From: Natrinema halophilum
GTDB lineage: Archaea > Halobacteriota > Halobacteria > Halobacteriales > Natrialbaceae
Direction of reading: 5' to 3'
Length of the DNA stretch: 64,000 nucleotides
NCBI RefSeq assembly: GCF_013402815.2
Contig: NZ_CP058601.1
Coordinates: 3,162,001 to 3,226,000 of the forward strand
In this document: positions 34,839 through 46,114 of the stretch, piece after piece
Layout of the letters: each line of letters starts with the position of its first letter
How positions within the stretch are numbered: position 1 is the stretch's first letter
Program-made: the position numbers and the translations under genes
Notes under the pieces: model-generated
Told to the model about the DNA's origin: nothing
Database searches by the model: none
What the model saw: only the letters and a program-made list of their open reading frames with translations

Positions 34839-36668
34839 ATGAGCAGTCAAGAACGAGAGGCGAAAGTCTACGTCAACGGGTCGCTGGTGGGGACCCATCC
34901 CGATCCACACGAACTCGCAGAACAGATCCGCGAAGCACGACGCATCGGCGACGTAAGCGAAATGGTCAACGTGTCGGTGAAAGACCGAACCCGCGAAGTG
35001 ATCGTCAACGCCGACGCGGGCCGAGCCCGGCGGCCGCTGCTGGTCGTCGAGGACGGTGAACCTCGCATCTCCGACCAGGAAATCGACGCGCTTCACGACG
35101 GCGACCTCGAGTTCGAGGACCTCGTCGATCACGGCTACATCGAGTTCATCGATGCCGAGGAAGAAGAGGACATTCTGGTCGCTGTCGACGAAGACGATCT
35201 CACTGGAAAACACACGCACCTCGAGATCGACCCGTCGCTGATCTTCTCGATCGGTGCAGGGATGATTCCGTATCCCGAGCACAACGCAAGTCCCCGCATT
35301 ACGATGGGGGCCGGGATGATCAAGCAGTCGCTCGGACTGCCGAGCGCGAACTATCGGATTCGGCCGGATACGCGCCAGCACCTGCTGCACTATCCGCAGC
35401 TCTCGATGGTGAAAACCCAGACGACCGAACAGATCGGTTACGACGAGCGCCCGGCGGCGCAGAACTTCGTCGTCGCCGTGATGAGCTACGAAGGGTTCAA
35501 CATCGAAGACGCGCTGGTCATGAACAAGGCCAGCGTCGAGCGAGCACTCGCCCGCTCGCATTTCTTCCGCACCTACGAGGGCGAGGAACGGCGGTATCCT
35601 GGCGGGCAGGAGGACCGCTTCGAAATACCGAGCCAGGACGTTCGCGGCGCTCGCGGGGAAGAAGCGTACAATCACCTCGACGAGGACGGCCTCGTCAACC
35701 CCGAGACGGACGTCGACGAGAACTCCGTTCTGCTGGGCAAGACGAGTCCGCCGCGATTCCTCGAGGAACCCGACGACATGGGTGGCCTTTCGCCCCAGAA
35801 GCGCCGCGAAACGTCAGTCACGATGCGTTCGGGCGAGTCGGGGATCGTCGACACCGTCACCCTCATGGAGGGCGAAGACGGGTCGAAACTCTCGAAGGTC
35901 TCGGTACGCGACGAGCGGATTCCCGAACTCGGGGACAAGTTCGCCAGCCGGCACGGCCAGAAGGGAGTCGTCGGCCACCTCGCACCGCAGGAAGACATGC
36001 CCTTCACCGAGGAGGGCGTCGTCCCCGACCTCGTGTTGAACCCCCACGCGTTGCCCTCGCGGATGACTGTCGGCCACATCCTCGAGATGATCGGCGGGAA
36101 ACTCGGCGCGATGGAAGGCCGTCGCGTCGACGGGACGCCGTTCCTCGGCGAGGACAAAGATGAACTCCGAGAGGGGCTCGAAGATGCCGGCTTCGATTCC
36201 GCCGGCAAGGAAACCATGTACTCCGGGATCACCGGCGAAAAGATCGAGGCCGAAATCTTCGTCGGAGTCATCTTCTACCAGAAGCTCTACCACATGGTTT
36301 CGAACAAGCTGCACGCCCGTTCGCGCGGGCCGGTGCAGGTGTTGACCCGCCAGCCGACGGAAGGTCGCGCTCGCGAGGGCGGACTGCGTATCGGGGAGAT
36401 GGAACGCGACGTGTTCATCGGCCACGGAGCGGCCATGACGCTCAAGGAACGACTGCTGGACGAGTCCGACCGCGAGTTCATCCACGTCTGTGCGAACTGT
36501 GGGATGAGCGCTGTCGAAAACGTCGAACAACGGCGCGTCTACTGCCCGAACTGCGACGAAGAGACCGATATCCACGAGATCGAGATGAGCTACGCGTTCA
36601 AGCTCTTGCTCGACGAAATGAAAGCGCTGGGTATCGCGCCGCGACTCGAACTGGAGGACGCCGTCTAA
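34839..36668 (+). CDS. rpoB1: RNA polymerase subunit B'
   Basis: A 609-residue C-terminal half of the beta subunit. Active-site flanking sequences: [21 protein letters not shown] (about 222-240), [10 protein letters not shown] (about 370) and the clamp/anchor [19 protein letters not shown]; a zinc ribbon near the end (CANC...CPNCDE). It begins six bases after rpoB2 ends. The gene ends three bases before rpoA1. Confidence 0.97.
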   Translation: MSSQEREAKVYVNGSLVGTHPDPHELAEQIREARRIGDVSEMVNVSVKDRTREVIVNADAGRARRPLLVVEDGEPRISDQEIDALHDGDLEFEDLVDHGYIEFIDAEEEEDILVAVDEDDLTGKHTHLEIDPSLIFSIGAGMIPYPEHNASPRITMGAGMIKQSLGLPSANYRIRPDTRQHLLHYPQLSMVKTQTTEQIGYDERPAAQNFVVAVMSYEGFNIEDALVMNKASVERALARSHFFRTYEGEERRYPGGQEDRFEIPSQDVRGARGEEAYNHLDEDGLVNPETDVDENSVLLGKTSPPRFLEEPDDMGGLSPQKRRETSVTMRSGESGIVDTVTLMEGEDGSKLSKVSVRDERIPELGDKFASRHGQKGVVGHLAPQEDMPFTEEGVVPDLVLNPHALPSRMTVGHILEMIGGKLGAMEGRRVDGTPFLGEDKDELREGLEDAGFDSAGKETMYSGITGEKIEAEIFVGVIFYQKLYHMVSNKLHARSRGPVQVLTRQPTEGRAREGGLRIGEMERDVFIGHGAAMTLKERLLDESDREFIHVCANCGMSAVENVEQRRVYCPNCDEETDIHEIEMSYAFKLLLDEMKALGIAPRLELEDAV

Positions 36669-36671
36669 ATC

Positions 36672-39599
36672 ATGCAAAACAGTACACCAAAAGACATCGG
36701 ACGGATCTCGTTCGGGCTCATGGAGCCCGAAGAGTATCGGGAGATGAGCGCGACGAAGATCATCACCGCCGACACCTACGACGACGACGGCTTCCCCATC
36801 GACATGGGGCTTATGGACCCACGGCTGGGCGTCATCGACCCCGGCCTCGAGTGCAAGACCTGCGGAAAACACTCCGGCTCCTGTAACGGCCACTTCGGTC
36901 ACATCGAACTGGCCGCGCCGGTTATCCACGTCGGCTTCACGAAGCTCATCCGGCGGCTTCTGCGGGGAACCTGCCGAGAGTGTTCGCGGCTCCTGCTGAC
37001 CGAGGACGAACGCGACGAGTTCCGCGGCCAACTCGAGGAGTCCCGGAAATTGAGCCGGGACCTAAACGACGTGACCAAGGCCGCGATTCGACAGGCGCGC
37101 AAGAAAGATCGATGTCCGTTCTGCGCCGAGATTCAGTACGACATCGACCACGAGAAGCCGACGACCTACTACGAGGTCCAGCAGGTACTCACGAGCGAGT
37201 ACTCCCAGCGCATCGCAGGTGCAATGCAGGGCGACGAGGAAGCCGGCGTCGACCGTACGACGCCGGACGAACTCGCCGAAAAGACCGATATCGAACTGAC
37301 GCGAGTCAACGAAATTCTCTCCGGTTCCTTCCGGCCGCGGGAGAGTCAGCGCAAGGCCATCGAAACGGCACTCGACATCGACCTCACGGAAGAGGACACG
37401 AACAAGCTGATGCCGAGCGACATCCGGGACTGGTTCGAGAACATCCCGGACGAAGACATCGAGGTGCTGGGGATCAACCCCGAGCGATCCCGCCCCGAGT
37501 GGATGATCCTCACCGTCCTCCCGGTGCCGCCTGTTACCGCTCGACCGTCGATCACGCTGGATAACGGTCAGCGATCCGAGGACGACCTCACGCACAAGCT
37601 AGTCGACATCATCCGGATCAACCAGCGATTCATGGAGAATCGCGAGGCGGGCGCACCCCAACTGATCATCGAGGACCTCTGGGAGCTCCTCCAGTACCAC
37701 GTGACGACGTTCATGGACAACGAGATTTCGGGGACGCCACCAGCCCGTCACCGTTCTGGCCGACCGCTCAAGACGCTTTCTCAGCGGCTCAAGGGGAAGG
37801 AGGGTCGTTTCCGCGGCTCGCTGTCCGGAAAGCGGGTCAACTTCTCCGCTCGGACCGTCATCTCGCCGGACCCGACGCTTTCGCTGAACGAAGTCGGCGT
37901 TCCGGACCGCGTTGCAAAGGAGATGACCCAGACGATGAACGTCACCGAGCGTAACCTGGCCGACGCCCGGCGGTTCGTTTCGAACGGCCCCGAGGGCCAT
38001 CCCGGAGCGAACTACGTCCGCCGACCCGACGGTCGACGGCTGAAGGTGACCGAAAAGAACTGCGAGCAACTCGCGGAGAAAGTCGAAGCCGGCTGGGAGG
38101 TCAACCGCCACCTCATCGACGGTGACATCGTCATCTTCAACCGTCAGCCATCGCTCCACCGGATGTCGATCATGGCCCACGAGGTCGTGGTCATGCCGTA
38201 CAAGACGTTCCGCCTGAACACCGTCGTCTGTCCGCCGTACAACGCTGACTTCGACGGCGACGAGATGAACATGCACGCGCTGCAAAACGAGGAAGCGCGC
38301 GCCGAGGCGCGCGTCCTCATGCGCGTTCAAGAGCAGATCCTGAGCCCGCGCTTCGGTGAGAACATCATCGGAGCCATCCAGGACCACATCTCCGGGATGT
38401 ACCTGCTTACCAACGACAACCCCCGGTTCAACGAGACGCAAGCACTGGATCTGCTCCGTGCCACCCGGATCGACGAACTGCCCGACCCCAGCGGAATCGA
38501 CGACGAGGGCGAGCCGTTCTGGACGGGTTACGACGTTTTCTCCGAACTCCTGCCCGACGACCTCTCCCTCGAGTTCACCGGCACCGTCGGCGACGAAGTC
38601 GTCATCGAAGACGGCCAGTTGATCGAGGGTACCATCGCCGAAGACGAAGTCGGCGAGTTCGGCGGCGAGATCGTCGACACGATCACGAAGATCTATGGCA
38701 ACACACGCTCGCGGATCTTCATCAACGAGGTGTCGACCCTGGCGATGCGGGCGATCATGCACTTCGGGTTCTCGATCGGTATCGACGACGAGACCATCCC
38801 TGAGGAGGCCCAGTCTCGTATCGACGAAACGATCACCGACGCTAACGACCGCGTCGAAGAACTGATCGAGGCCTACGAGCGGGGCGAACTGGAGAGTCTC
38901 CCCGGCCGAACGATCGACGAGACGCTCGAGATGAAAATCATGCAAACGCTCTCGCGTGCGCGTGACAACGCAGGAAACATCGCCGACGAGCACTTCCAGG
39001 ACGACAATCCCGCCGTCGTCATGGCAAACTCCGGTGCGCGTGGGTCGATGCTCAATCTGACCCAGATGGCCGGTGCCGTCGGCCAGCAGGCTGTCCGAGG
39101 CGAGCGGATCAATCGGGGATACGAAGATCGCACCCTCTCACACTACGAGCCGGACGACCTGTCTGCTGAGGCACACGGCTTCGTCGAGAACTCCTACACG
39201 AGCGGCCTGACTCCGCGGGAATTCTTCTTCCACGCGATGGGTGGTCGCGAAGGGCTGGTCGACACTGCGGTCCGAACGTCGAAATCCGGTTACCTGCAGC
39301 GCCGGCTGATCAACGCCCTCTCCGAACTCGAGACGCAATACGACGGCACCGTTCGCGATACGTCGGATACGATCGTCCAGTTCGAGTTCGGTGAAGACGG
39401 AACCTCTCCGGTCAAGGTGTCTTCCGGCGACGAGAACAACATCGACGTCGCACATATCGCCGACCGTGTGCTCGACTCCGAGTTCGCATCCGAGGCCGAA
39501 AAACAGGAATTCCTCGGATCGAGGCCGCGACCGACGAACCTCTCGGAACACGCCGACGACCGGCTCGCCGAGGGAACGGAGGTGACCTCCGATGACTGA
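36672..39599 (+). CDS. rpoA1: RNA polymerase subunit A'
   Basis: A 975-residue N-terminal part of the beta' subunit with a zinc cluster [17 protein letters not shown] (about residues 60-76), the second zinc site CRECSRL.., and the Mg2+-binding active-site motif [12 protein letters not shown] (about 525). The bridge-helix region and trigger-loop-proximal [10 protein letters not shown] are present. Its stop overlaps the start of rpoA2 by eight bases, a common coupling. Confidence 0.97.
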   Translation: MQNSTPKDIGRISFGLMEPEEYREMSATKIITADTYDDDGFPIDMGLMDPRLGVIDPGLECKTCGKHSGSCNGHFGHIELAAPVIHVGFTKLIRRLLRGTCRECSRLLLTEDERDEFRGQLEESRKLSRDLNDVTKAAIRQARKKDRCPFCAEIQYDIDHEKPTTYYEVQQVLTSEYSQRIAGAMQGDEEAGVDRTTPDELAEKTDIELTRVNEILSGSFRPRESQRKAIETALDIDLTEEDTNKLMPSDIRDWFENIPDEDIEVLGINPERSRPEWMILTVLPVPPVTARPSITLDNGQRSEDDLTHKLVDIIRINQRFMENREAGAPQLIIEDLWELLQYHVTTFMDNEISGTPPARHRSGRPLKTLSQRLKGKEGRFRGSLSGKRVNFSARTVISPDPTLSLNEVGVPDRVAKEMTQTMNVTERNLADARRFVSNGPEGHPGANYVRRPDGRRLKVTEKNCEQLAEKVEAGWEVNRHLIDGDIVIFNRQPSLHRMSIMAHEVVVMPYKTFRLNTVVCPPYNADFDGDEMNMHALQNEEARAEARVLMRVQEQILSPRFGENIIGAIQDHISGMYLLTNDNPRFNETQALDLLRATRIDELPDPSGIDDEGEPFWTGYDVFSELLPDDLSLEFTGTVGDEVVIEDGQLIEGTIAEDEVGEFGGEIVDTITKIYGNTRSRIFINEVSTLAMRAIMHFGFSIGIDDETIPEEAQSRIDETITDANDRVEELIEAYERGELESLPGRTIDETLEMKIMQTLSRARDNAGNIADEHFQDDNPAVVMANSGARGSMLNLTQMAGAVGQQAVRGERINRGYEDRTLSHYEPDDLSAEAHGFVENSYTSGLTPREFFFHAMGGREGLVDTAVRTSKSGYLQRRLINALSELETQYDGTVRDTSDTIVQFEFGEDGTSPVKVSSGDENNIDVAHIADRVLDSEFASEAEKQEFLGSRPRPTNLSEHADDRLAEGTEVTSDD

Positions 39600-40785
39600 G
39601 GTCAGCTACGACGTCGACGACGACACGATCGCGGTCGTCGAGGACACGGACCTCCCGCGGCGGCTCAAAAACGAGGTCTACGAAACGCTCGAGGCCCGCG
39701 ACGGTGCGACAGTCGCGGACGCCGACGAACTCGCCAAGGCGGTCGAGACCCGCTACCTGGATACCCGGGTCGACCCGCTCGACCCCGTCGGAACGGTGTC
39801 GGCCCAGTCGATCGGCGAACCCGGGACTCAGCTAACGATGAACACGTTCCACTATGCGGGTGTCGCCGAGATCGACGTGACCCAGGGGCTGCCGCGATTG
39901 ATCGAACTGGTCGACGCCCGGAAGACTCCTGACACGCCGATGATGACCGTCTACCTCGAAGGCGAGTACGCGACCGAGCGCGAGCGCGCTCACGAAGTCG
40001 TCTGGAAGATCGAGGCGACGAAGATTCTCGCACTGGGCGACGTCTCGACGAACGTCGCTGACATGCGCGTTCAGATTTCGCTCAATCAGGACACCTTAAA
40101 AGAGCGGATGATCACGCCCGAAGAGGTTGCAGAAATCATCGAGGACTCGTTGGGCGTCAGTACGGTCCAACAGGGAACCCAGATCGAGTTCGGTCCGGAA
40201 GAACCCTCGTATCGGGACCTGCTGCAACTCGTCGAGGAACTTCGCGATATCACGTTCAAGGGTATCGAAGACATCTCTCGGGTCGTCATCCGTCGCGAAG
40301 AACTCGATGAGGGCGAAGAGTTCGTCCTCTACACCGAGGGATCGGCGTTCGGCGACGTCTTAGAGATCGAGGGCGTCGATGCCTCGCGGACGACGTGTAA
40401 CAACATCCACGAGATCCGGCGTAACCTCGGTATCGAGGCGGCGCGCGAAGCGATCATCGAGGAGACGAACAACACGCTGGCCGAGCAGGGGCTGGACGAC
40501 GTAAACGTCCGCCATCTGATGCTCGTCGCGGACATCATGACCAACCGCGGCGAGATCGAGTCGATCGGGCGCCACGGTATCTCGGGCTCGAAGGAGTCGG
40601 TCCTCGCTCGTGCCGCATTCGAGGTGACGGTCAACCACCTCCTCAATGCTGCAATCCACGGCGAGATCGACGATCTCGACGGTGTCACGGAAAACGTTAT
40701 CGTCGGCAAGCCGATCAAGCTCGGCACCGGCGACGTCGACCTCCGAATGGGATCGACCACGTCAGGCAGCAGTCAGGCCGACTGA
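39592..40785 (+). CDS. rpoA2: RNA polymerase subunit A''
   Basis: A 397-residue C-terminal part of beta'. [18 protein letters not shown] (about residues 74-91) is the trigger-loop region; the end [19 protein letters not shown] is the conserved clamp/foot part. Overlaps rpoA1 by eight bases and is followed three bases later by nusA. Confidence 0.97.
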   Translation: MTEVSYDVDDDTIAVVEDTDLPRRLKNEVYETLEARDGATVADADELAKAVETRYLDTRVDPLDPVGTVSAQSIGEPGTQLTMNTFHYAGVAEIDVTQGLPRLIELVDARKTPDTPMMTVYLEGEYATERERAHEVVWKIEATKILALGDVSTNVADMRVQISLNQDTLKERMITPEEVAEIIEDSLGVSTVQQGTQIEFGPEEPSYRDLLQLVEELRDITFKGIEDISRVVIRREELDEGEEFVLYTEGSAFGDVLEIEGVDASRTTCNNIHEIRRNLGIEAAREAIIEETNNTLAEQGLDDVNVRHLMLVADIMTNRGEIESIGRHGISGSKESVLARAAFEVTVNHLLNAAIHGEIDDLDGVTENVIVGKPIKLGTGDVDLRMGSTTSGSSQAD

Positions 40786-40788
40786 TCG

Positions 40789-41214
40789 ATGGGCGTAACC
40801 CTCGATGATACCGCACGGCGGTTCCTGGCCGCCTTCGAGGACGTCACCGGCGTCGACGGCCGAGACTGTCTCGTCACCGAGGGCGGCGATCGGCTGTTGA
40901 TCGTCGTCGAACGCGGTGGGATGAGCGAGGCGATCGGCCCCGATGGCCGAACGGTAAAACGGTTCGAGGCGCGCATCGATGCACAGGTCCGTCTCATCGA
41001 AGGGTCGGACGATCCCGAGGAATTCGTCGCAAACGCGCTCGCACCGGCGGCCGTGTACAACGTTACCATCAGCGAGAATACCGATACCGTCGCCTACGTT
41101 GAGGTAGCCGAAGACGATCACGGCGTCGCGATCGGTACGAACGGACGAACGATCGATGCCGCACGCACCCTCGCGAAGCGCCATTTCGATATCGACGACG
41201 TACAGCTGATCTGA
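40789..41214 (+). CDS. nusA: NusA-like transcription elongation/termination factor
   Basis: A 141-residue archaeal NusA with two KH domains: first GxxG-like loop in GMSEAIGPDGRTVKRFEARI (about 45-64), second in DHGVAIGTNGRTIDAARTLA (about 105-124). It lacks the S1 domain found in bacterial NusA. It sits between rpoA2 and rpsL as in other archaea, so it probably travels with polymerase. Confidence 0.95.
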   Translation: MGVTLDDTARRFLAAFEDVTGVDGRDCLVTEGGDRLLIVVERGGMSEAIGPDGRTVKRFEARIDAQVRLIEGSDDPEEFVANALAPAAVYNVTISENTDTVAYVEVAEDDHGVAIGTNGRTIDAARTLAKRHFDIDDVQLI

Positions 41215-41598
41215 CCGCCGGTTTGGGAGCGGGTGGTTCGGTAGGCCGGATCAGCGACTCGAGAGTGAGCTATTTTCGCGTTCGGTCGTGGTATTGCGGT
41301 CGTTCTGTGCGTCTACGGTACTCTCGGCCGTCGTTTCGTTCGCGGTATTGATCTCGTCGGTCGGTGGAAACGAACGGTACTGTCCCAATCGGATCCGTTT
41401 CCAGTCTTCGACCGGCACCGCTGCTTACGATCCGAACGCGACTCCGCGCAGGCGCTTGGTCCGTCAGGGTCGACACCAGGTTCGAGCAACGGCACGGACC
41501 GGTCGAGAGCAACTGTTCGGTGATGAAACCCGCTCAGATTCCTTCGTTCGGGCCCATCGTCGATTCTCGAGCCGTAACGGAGATTCGAAACGGGTCGC
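41215..41598. other. Spacer upstream of rpsL
   Basis: About 400 bp with no gene on either strand; short frames lack motifs. It separates the polymerase genes from the ribosomal genes, suggesting two transcription units. Confidence 0.5.
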
Positions 41599-41604
41599 TT
41601 AAGT
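41599..41604 (+). promoter_or_regulatory. TATA box of the rpsL-rpsG unit
   Basis: TTAAGT lies about 28 bp upstream of ATG 41631, so transcription should start at or within a few bases of the start codon (leaderless mRNA). Confidence 0.45.
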
Positions 41605-41630
41605 GCCTTCGTCGGATAGCGACGGGTACT

Positions 41631-42059
41631 ATGGCAAACGGCAAATACGCCGCGCGCAAGCTCAAGAAGGACCGCCAGAATCAGCGGTGGTCCGACTCGG
41701 ATTACGCGCGTCGCGCCCGTGGACTTCGCGAGAAGTCGGACCCCCTCGAGGGTGCACCCCAGGCTCGCGGTATCGTACTCGAAAAGGTCGGCATCGAGGC
41801 TAAACAGCCCAACTCGGCGATCCGAAAGTGCGTCCGGGTACAGCTGATCAAGAACGGAAAACAAGTCACCGCCTTCTGTCCCGGTGACGGCGCCATCTCG
41901 TTCATCGACGAACACGACGAAGTCACCATCGCCGGAATCGGTGGGGCGAAGGGTCGTGCGATGGGTGACCTTTCCGGCGTCAACTACAAAGTCGACAAGG
42001 TCAACGGCGTCGCGATGAAGGAACTCGTTCGCGGAAACGCCGAGAAACCGGTGCGATAA
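41631..42059 (+). CDS. rpsL: Small-subunit ribosomal protein S12 (uS12)
   Basis: A 142-residue archaeal S12 (start [17 protein letters not shown]). The decoding-site segments are [20 protein letters not shown] and [15 protein letters not shown]. Positions equivalent to streptomycin-resistance residues are in the usual archaeal form. ATG 41631 is used because a leaderless promoter fits. Followed two bases later by rpsG. Confidence 0.97.
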   Translation: MANGKYAARKLKKDRQNQRWSDSDYARRARGLREKSDPLEGAPQARGIVLEKVGIEAKQPNSAIRKCVRVQLIKNGKQVTAFCPGDGAISFIDEHDEVTIAGIGGAKGRAMGDLSGVNYKVDKVNGVAMKELVRGNAEKPVR

Positions 42060-42061
42060 CG

Positions 42062-42670
42062 ATGGCTGCAGAAGACCAACCCGACCCTGATGCGCCGGCC
42101 GGCGGTGCAGAGGTTTCCGCGAAGCTCTTTGGCACGTGGGAAATCGGCGAAATCGATTACGACGACCCCTCGACCGAGCGGTATATCACCGTCACCCCCG
42201 TCGCCCACACCGCGGGTCGCCATGCCAGCAAGCAATTCAAGAAGTCTCAGGTCTCGATCGTCGAACGATTCATCAATCGTTTGATGCAGACCGAGGAGAA
42301 CACGGGCAAGAAACAGCAGTCGCTCAACTACGTCCGTGATGCGTTCGATATCATCAACGAACGCACCGAAGAAAATCCCGTTCAGGTCCTCGTGACGGCC
42401 GTCGAAAACGCCGCCCCGCGGGAGGAGACCGTCCGCCTGAAATACGGTGGCATTTCGGTCCCAAAAGCTGTCGACGTCGCTCCGCAGCGGCGAGTCGATC
42501 AGGCGCTGAAGTTCCTCGCCGAAGGGGTCCAAAACGCTTCGTTCAAGACAGCGACGTCGGTCGAGGAAGCTATCGCTCGCCAACTCATCGGCGGGGCCAA
42601 CTACGACGTCCAGACCTACGCGATCAGCCAGAAAGAAGAGAAAGAGCGCGTTGCGGCAGCCGCACGGTAA
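42062..42670 (+). CDS. rpsG: Small-subunit ribosomal protein S7 (uS7)
   Basis: A 202-residue archaeal S7 with the conserved N-terminal region ERYITVTPVAHTAGRHASKQ, helix cluster VERFINRLMQTEENTGKKQQ and core ENAAPREETVRLKYGGIS; ends KEEKERVAAAAR. In most haloarchaea the next gene but one is fusA; here accessory genes intervene. Confidence 0.97.
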   Translation: MAAEDQPDPDAPAGGAEVSAKLFGTWEIGEIDYDDPSTERYITVTPVAHTAGRHASKQFKKSQVSIVERFINRLMQTEENTGKKQQSLNYVRDAFDIINERTEENPVQVLVTAVENAAPREETVRLKYGGISVPKAVDVAPQRRVDQALKFLAEGVQNASFKTATSVEEAIARQLIGGANYDVQTYAISQKEEKERVAAAAR

Positions 42671-42681
42671 CGCGATTTACG

Positions 42682-42686
42682 TTTTT
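42682..42686 (+). terminator. T-run after rpsG
   Basis: TTTTT 11 bp beyond the rpsG stop; archaeal termination often needs only such a T-tract. Weak evidence. Confidence 0.35.
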
Positions 42687-43093
42687 GTTCGTCGAGCGGC
42701 ACCTCTTCTGACAGGTCTATGAGGTCGTCTCGTTGCTCGGCGAGTCGGTTCCGGTGGCGAGTTCGCATACGTGTCCCCCAATCGATGAGTCGCACCGATC
42801 GCCGTCCCACTGGTCGACTGGGTGAACTGTGCGCCACCGGTTTTCGACCGGCAGGTTCCGGAATGATATTATTAACATTCTGTATGTGATATTAAAATAC
42901 GTTCATTATCATATAGTCCATCTTGAAGAATGATATATGCCGAAACTGGACAATATTTGGAGCGCCCGACCACTACACAATATCCGGTACAGTATCGATA
43001 GATGATGCGTTTCTCGAGTGTGGACCACCGGTTGCTGGCACAGGTATGGCGTGGCACAACAGTAAACGGCGGTCTCTTTACGGGGCCATGAGA
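42687..43093. other. Spacer with AT-rich block
   Basis: Gene-free; 42860-42960 is strikingly AT-rich. It begins the accessory interval between rpsG and the CHAT gene. Nothing further is recognised. Confidence 0.5.
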
Positions 43094-45172
43094 TTAGCGT
43101 CCAATCGAGACGATATCGTCACTCCAGTGAATCGTCCCGTCGAGGAGAACTGGGAACTGACCCGTATCGAAGAATTCCATGAGTTCTGCCTCAGTCACAC
43201 GAATGTTTCCCGTTTTTCGGGGAAGCACGTAGTACGTCGTGACTGGATCGAGGTACGGTGAGAAGACACACCCCCGTCGGATTTCTGCTGAGGTGTACAT
43301 GATAATCTCTGCGACAAGCCCGTCAGTTGTTCGCGTAACGGTACATGCATTTGGCACCCCTGTTTCTGCCTGCGCTATCGTCGTTCGCCCGTCGCCAACC
43401 ATAACGTAGTGTTGCCCCACGACGCTTGCTTGCCGAGCGATATCCAGCGCTGCGTAGAGTGGGAAGCCGCGGTTGAGTAATTGAGCGATCGTACTTCCGA
43501 TACTGACTGCACCGCTGTTGACGACGTTCTGGAGTGTCACAATCCCGCCGATGCTTCCGGCCTCGACGAGGGCCAGTCCTTGATCGTGTGACTGACACGC
43601 GTTCAACAAGAATGCCTGTATGCCGACGGAATCGAGCGTCGTCGCATCCAGTACCCCATCCGAACACCGGAATCCCGCGTCGTCGATGTGCCCGATATAG
43701 TGGAAAAAGTCGCTGTCGGTCGCCAGCACTTCCGTAAGTTCGTCTCGGGAGAGGTCCTGATGAACCGTAATCTCGAACGGCAATTCCTCGCGCGTTCCAT
43801 ACGTGTTGTTGACGTTCTCGAGTTCCGTGAGCATGTCCTGATCGTTGCAGACGGCCGCTATCTCGAGCGGGCCGTCTTTCGGCGTTCGGCCGATGCTATT
43901 TTCGTAGGCGGCAAGCGGGGTGGTACTGACGATCTCCGAACCGTCGATACCGGTCCAGGCTTGTTGCAACGTCGAACGCTGTTGTGACTGTGTCGACGGT
44001 GCGACGATCCCGTTGCCACGAGCGGTTCGCAACAGTGATCGGTGGCCGAACTCGTCTCGAGTAAACTCCTCGATTGCTTCTTCGACGGCTGGCTGCCGGT
44101 GACCCGTGGTCGTACTCCCGTTTTCCACACTGACGACCGCGAGAGCGTTCGCGACGAACGGAAGGAACTCGACGTGCTCCTCGGTCGGCTTCAGCCGCGT
44201 TTCGAATTGCCAGTCGGGGAGAGACGGCTCCAGAGCAGTGAACGACACGTCGAGGTAGGTCTCGAGCCGTTCGTCGAGCGGTTGGTGATACGCTGTTTCG
44301 AAGTCGAATTCGAGGAGCGATTCGACCGCTTTGCGTTCGTGCAGCGGGAGCTGAGTGGTTCCCGTGGTTCGAACCAGGCAATCGAGAAAAAACACCTGTC
44401 TCATTACTCGCTCGACGTTGTGTTCGAACCCGTCGTCTCCGTTGAGAGCGTACGTGAAACCGGTATCGATGGCGATCTGGGGACTCGAGCCGGAACGGAC
44501 GTCCGCGCCGAGATAGTACGCGAGCGGTGCGATAACGAATACGTCTCGGAGTGACGCGGGAACTTCTATTCGAACGCCGGTGTCAGTTCGCTCGAAGCCG
44601 TCGGGAATTCGTAGCTCGTCTCCGAGCTCGAGTCGCGGCGGATGTCCGCGGAGCGTCGGATAGGAACGTTCGGGCGACGTCGTCTTCAACGCCGAGCCGA
44701 ACGCAGAAACGGCTGCCATGACGTCGATCGGATTCGACGTCGTCGCAATCGTCCCCGCTGGCCGCTCGTGGAACGACCGGGCGCCGAGGATCACCTGCGT
44801 CGCATCGTCGAACGCGACGTGCGTCCGTTCCGCATCGGAGTAAATCCGAACCGCACTGTGAACGTCGGCGTAGACCTTCAGCGGACCGGAAATATCCAGT
44901 ATGTACTCATCCGACGGGAACTCCGCTCCGTCGGTCGGATGGACCGTTGCTCGCATCGTCCCGTCGGAGTCGCGAACCAGGACGTGGTCGGTCGTCGGTA
45001 GCGCAATCGTATCGGTCGTCACCTGTACTACTGTTTCCACCGGAAATCGAATCCGATCGTTTGACACGGGCTGGAGGGAACTCGGCTCGTCTATCGTTAA
45101 CCGATACCGGTGGCGTTCGATCGGATCGACAATCTCGACTCCCGTTCGTGTCGGCTCGAATTCCGGTTTCAT
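43094..45172 (-). CDS. CHAT-domain (caspase-like) protease
   Basis: A 692-residue protein without signal peptide. Residues 1-430 form a region without a named domain (beta-rich at first, then helical). The last 230 residues are a CHAT fold: strand DFFHYIGHIDD with the catalytic-type His at 495 (in GHI, as in the GHG motif), strand AFLLNACQSHDQG with the catalytic-type Cys 526, then EAGSIGGIVTLQNVVNSGAV and the final sheet QHYVMVGDGRT. CHAT peptidases cleave after specific residues and often act in signalling, cell-death or defence. The adjacent DUF7504 gene starts about 100 bp upstream on the same strand. The N-terminal region is a probable sensor; this is inference. Confidence 0.75.
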   Translation of the reverse strand: MKPEFEPTRTGVEIVDPIERHRYRLTIDEPSSLQPVSNDRIRFPVETVVQVTTDTIALPTTDHVLVRDSDGTMRATVHPTDGAEFPSDEYILDISGPLKVYADVHSAVRIYSDAERTHVAFDDATQVILGARSFHERPAGTIATTSNPIDVMAAVSAFGSALKTTSPERSYPTLRGHPPRLELGDELRIPDGFERTDTGVRIEVPASLRDVFVIAPLAYYLGADVRSGSSPQIAIDTGFTYALNGDDGFEHNVERVMRQVFFLDCLVRTTGTTQLPLHERKAVESLLEFDFETAYHQPLDERLETYLDVSFTALEPSLPDWQFETRLKPTEEHVEFLPFVANALAVVSVENGSTTTGHRQPAVEEAIEEFTRDEFGHRSLLRTARGNGIVAPSTQSQQRSTLQQAWTGIDGSEIVSTTPLAAYENSIGRTPKDGPLEIAAVCNDQDMLTELENVNNTYGTREELPFEITVHQDLSRDELTEVLATDSDFFHYIGHIDDAGFRCSDGVLDATTLDSVGIQAFLLNACQSHDQGLALVEAGSIGGIVTLQNVVNSGAVSIGSTIAQLLNRGFPLYAALDIARQASVVGQHYVMVGDGRTTIAQAETGVPNACTVTRTTDGLVAEIIMYTSAEIRRGCVFSPYLDPVTTYYVLPRKTGNIRVTEAELMEFFDTGQFPVLLDGTIHWSDDIVSIGR

Positions 45173-45274
45173 CGAAACGGATGATCGGTTCGTGGGTGTC
45201 TGTCGGGCTGTTCCTCGTCGTGTGCTTTCAGTTCGGAACGAGCGAGGGACGGGACGCAGCGACGGCTCTGTTCT

Positions 45275-45970
45275 CTATTTCGGGTTCACCGAAAGCCATC
45301 CCGAAGAGTGCGCTCCGTCACCGATCATCCACCGCTCCTGGGTGTCGCCGTTTCGTTCCCGCAATTCGACGACCACGTCGAAAAGCGGCGACAGAACGGG
45401 GACGATTCTTGCGCTTGGTTCTACTGGTAAATGATAGTGCGCCATTCCGCTGACGTCTCGCGTCAGACCGTTGATCAGATGAAGAAATTTGAAGATGCGC
45501 TGTCGGCCGTACTCTTCGAGCAACGGTAACAACGAATCGACGCCGACCCTGACCTCTGCGGGCTCAAGTCCGTCTGCGTCGCGTTCGAAGGACTCGATCG
45601 CGTTTGAGATGGCCATGCCGAGGTCTGCGAGGGCGTCGACCTCGGTCGTCGACGTGATGGACTCTCCAGGCGTGGAACTATTCGTGGCGGTGCTGCGGGC
45701 CTGGACGTCGTAGTTGATGAACGACAGCGTTTCCGAATCGATTGCGCCGGCTAGATTCGAAAGCTGTCGGAAATCGCCAGTTGTCGAGATGAGAACACGT
45801 CGGCGGGCTTTTTCCGACCCCTGTCCGAGTAGCCGTCGACACGCATCTCGTCGTTGGCTGGGTCGGACGGAGCCGATAACGAGGACACACGCACCCTGAC
45901 GCTTTAACCGTGATAGCTCGTTGGCAAAGCCATCGTCGTCTGTCCCCGCGCGGTCCGGTTCCGCGAACAT
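45275..45970 (-). CDS. DUF7504 family protein paired with the CHAT protease
   Basis: A 231-residue protein (start MFAEPDRAGTDDD, ATG 45970; an upstream in-frame ATG at 46054 is unlikely). Layout as in the DUF7504/HTR-like family: a Rossmann-like start ACVLVIGSV, middle region DALADLGMAISNAIES, VRVGVDSLLPLLEEYG (about 146-161; Walker B-like), then FKFLHLINGLTRDVSGMAHY. It lines up with the protein at 3685-4380 in its second half (RVGVDSLLPLL against TVCFDSLDALL; MAHYHLPVEP against YAHFHFDPTR). No P-loop. It precedes the CHAT gene by about 100 bp and is probably co-transcribed. Function unknown. Confidence 0.65.
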   Translation of the reverse strand: MFAEPDRAGTDDDGFANELSRLKRQGACVLVIGSVRPSQRRDACRRLLGQGSEKARRRVLISTTGDFRQLSNLAGAIDSETLSFINYDVQARSTATNSSTPGESITSTTEVDALADLGMAISNAIESFERDADGLEPAEVRVGVDSLLPLLEEYGRQRIFKFLHLINGLTRDVSGMAHYHLPVEPSARIVPVLSPLFDVVVELRERNGDTQERWMIGDGAHSSGWLSVNPK

Positions 45971-46114
45971 CACTGGTATGTTCCAGCAATATATGGTATC
46001 AAACAATAAATGTTCGGGTTGAAGTGTAAAGTCGTCGGATCCGCCACTGGACACCGTCGGCTTGCGGTTCCGGACGGACTCGGCCGACCGAATCGTATCC
46101 GTGATCGGGTTCGT

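Noticed and set aside
37599-38993. 464-codon open frame antisense to rpoA1
   Set aside because: The sense strand encodes RNA polymerase A' with its active-site motif, so the antisense frame is a shadow.
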